Shown: positions 5,964 through 6,137 of the stretch, piece by piece
How the letters are laid out: the number at the start of each line of letters is the position of its first letter
How positions within the stretch are numbered: position 1 is the stretch's first letter
Assembly (NCBI GenBank): GCA_947503585.1
Contig: CANNEJ010000103.1
Location: forward strand, 1-6,137
DNA: 6,137 nt
DNA from: Anaerolineales bacterium
GTDB taxonomy: Bacteria > Chloroflexota > Anaerolineae > Anaerolineales > UBA11657
Reading direction: 5' to 3'
Translations under genes and position numbers: made by a program
Notes under the pieces: model-generated
Told to the model about the DNA's origin: nothing
Databases searched by the model: none
The model's input: the letters and a program-made list of their open reading frames with translations, nothing else

Positions 5964-6137
5964 TCAACCGCCGACGCGCTGCATCTCCTCCCAGTTTTGG
6001 CCGGCGCGCGCATCCACGCGCAGCTTTACCGCCAGCGCCAGCGCATTCTCCATCAGCGGCCGCGCCAGCGCCACCAACGGCGCCACTTGCTTGGCCGGGC
6101 ATTCAAACAGCAGCTCATCGTGCACTTGCAGCAGCAG
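5964..6137 (-). CDS. polA: DNA polymerase I, C-terminal 57 residues (5' part outside window)
   Basis: Read on the complementary strand from the window edge, the frame begins LLLQVHDELLFECP and ends with NWEEMQRVGG and a TGA (complement of 5964-5966). QVHDELLFE is motif C of family A DNA polymerases; its Asp-Glu pair includes the metal-binding aspartate of the polymerase active site. The end, a helix followed by GxNW, matches the usual C-terminus of DNA polymerase I (Escherichia coli ends GENWDQAH). The enzyme fills gaps in repair and replaces Okazaki primers. Only the last part of the palm/fingers domain is present, so whether the 5'-nuclease or proofreading domains exist cannot be said. It converges on the glycosyltransferase with 5 nt between stop codons and no visible terminator. 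Confidence 0.95.
   Translation of the reverse strand: MLLQVHDELLFECPAKQVAPLVALARPLMENALALAVKLRVDARAGQNWEEMQRVGG

Noticed and set aside
5908..6102. 64-codon minus-strand open frame across the polA/glycosyltransferase junction
   Set aside because: It is in a different frame from the clear DNA polymerase I C-terminus and its Gly/Ala/Arg-rich translation has no family signal.

Overview
This window is a housekeeping stretch of a GC-rich bacterial chromosome. The best guess for the organism is a member of the Chloroflexota (Anaerolineae/Caldilineae type). The main reason is the last complete plus-strand gene: a GT-C membrane glycosyltransferase with a C-terminal beta-rich domain (LYW, VFVHLL, PTTQW, LPAGTYEL, GERLPV motifs) that I associate with that phylum. 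The short, separate SecD and SecF proteins and the order rpmI-rplT-SpoU methyltransferase-secD-secF fit this but do not prove it. The assignment is an inference from memory of families, not from a search.

Layout on the plus strand: the 3' end of rpmI (bL35, 1-96); rplT (bL20, 117-467) with a clear intrinsic terminator (489-520); a SpoU/TrmH-family RNA 2'-O-methyltransferase (613-1383); a TATAAT box immediately followed by a perfect 9-bp hairpin (1408-1449); secD (1482-2867) and secF (2884-3801), 16 nt apart and evidently one operon, closed by a strong terminator (3837-3871); a second TATAAT box (3982-3987) that sits 6 nt before a GTG codon; and a PMT-family glycosyltransferase (3994-5958). 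On the minus strand the window holds the C-terminal 57 codons of DNA polymerase I (polA, 5964-6137), convergent with the glycosyltransferase, with 5 nt between the stop codons. No gap between genes exceeds 300 bases.

The first three genes concern the ribosome (two large-subunit proteins and a likely rRNA/tRNA methyltransferase). secD and secF form the proton-driven accessory part of the Sec translocon. The glycosyltransferase would act on the outer face of the same membrane, but it has its own promoter and its substrate cannot be told from the window.

I found no mobile element, CRISPR array, tRNA, rRNA or defence system, and no evidence of a wholly new system. The points most worth checking are the probable leaderless start of the glycosyltransferase, the promoter-hairpin arrangement in front of secD, and the uncharacterised C-terminal domain of the glycosyltransferase.
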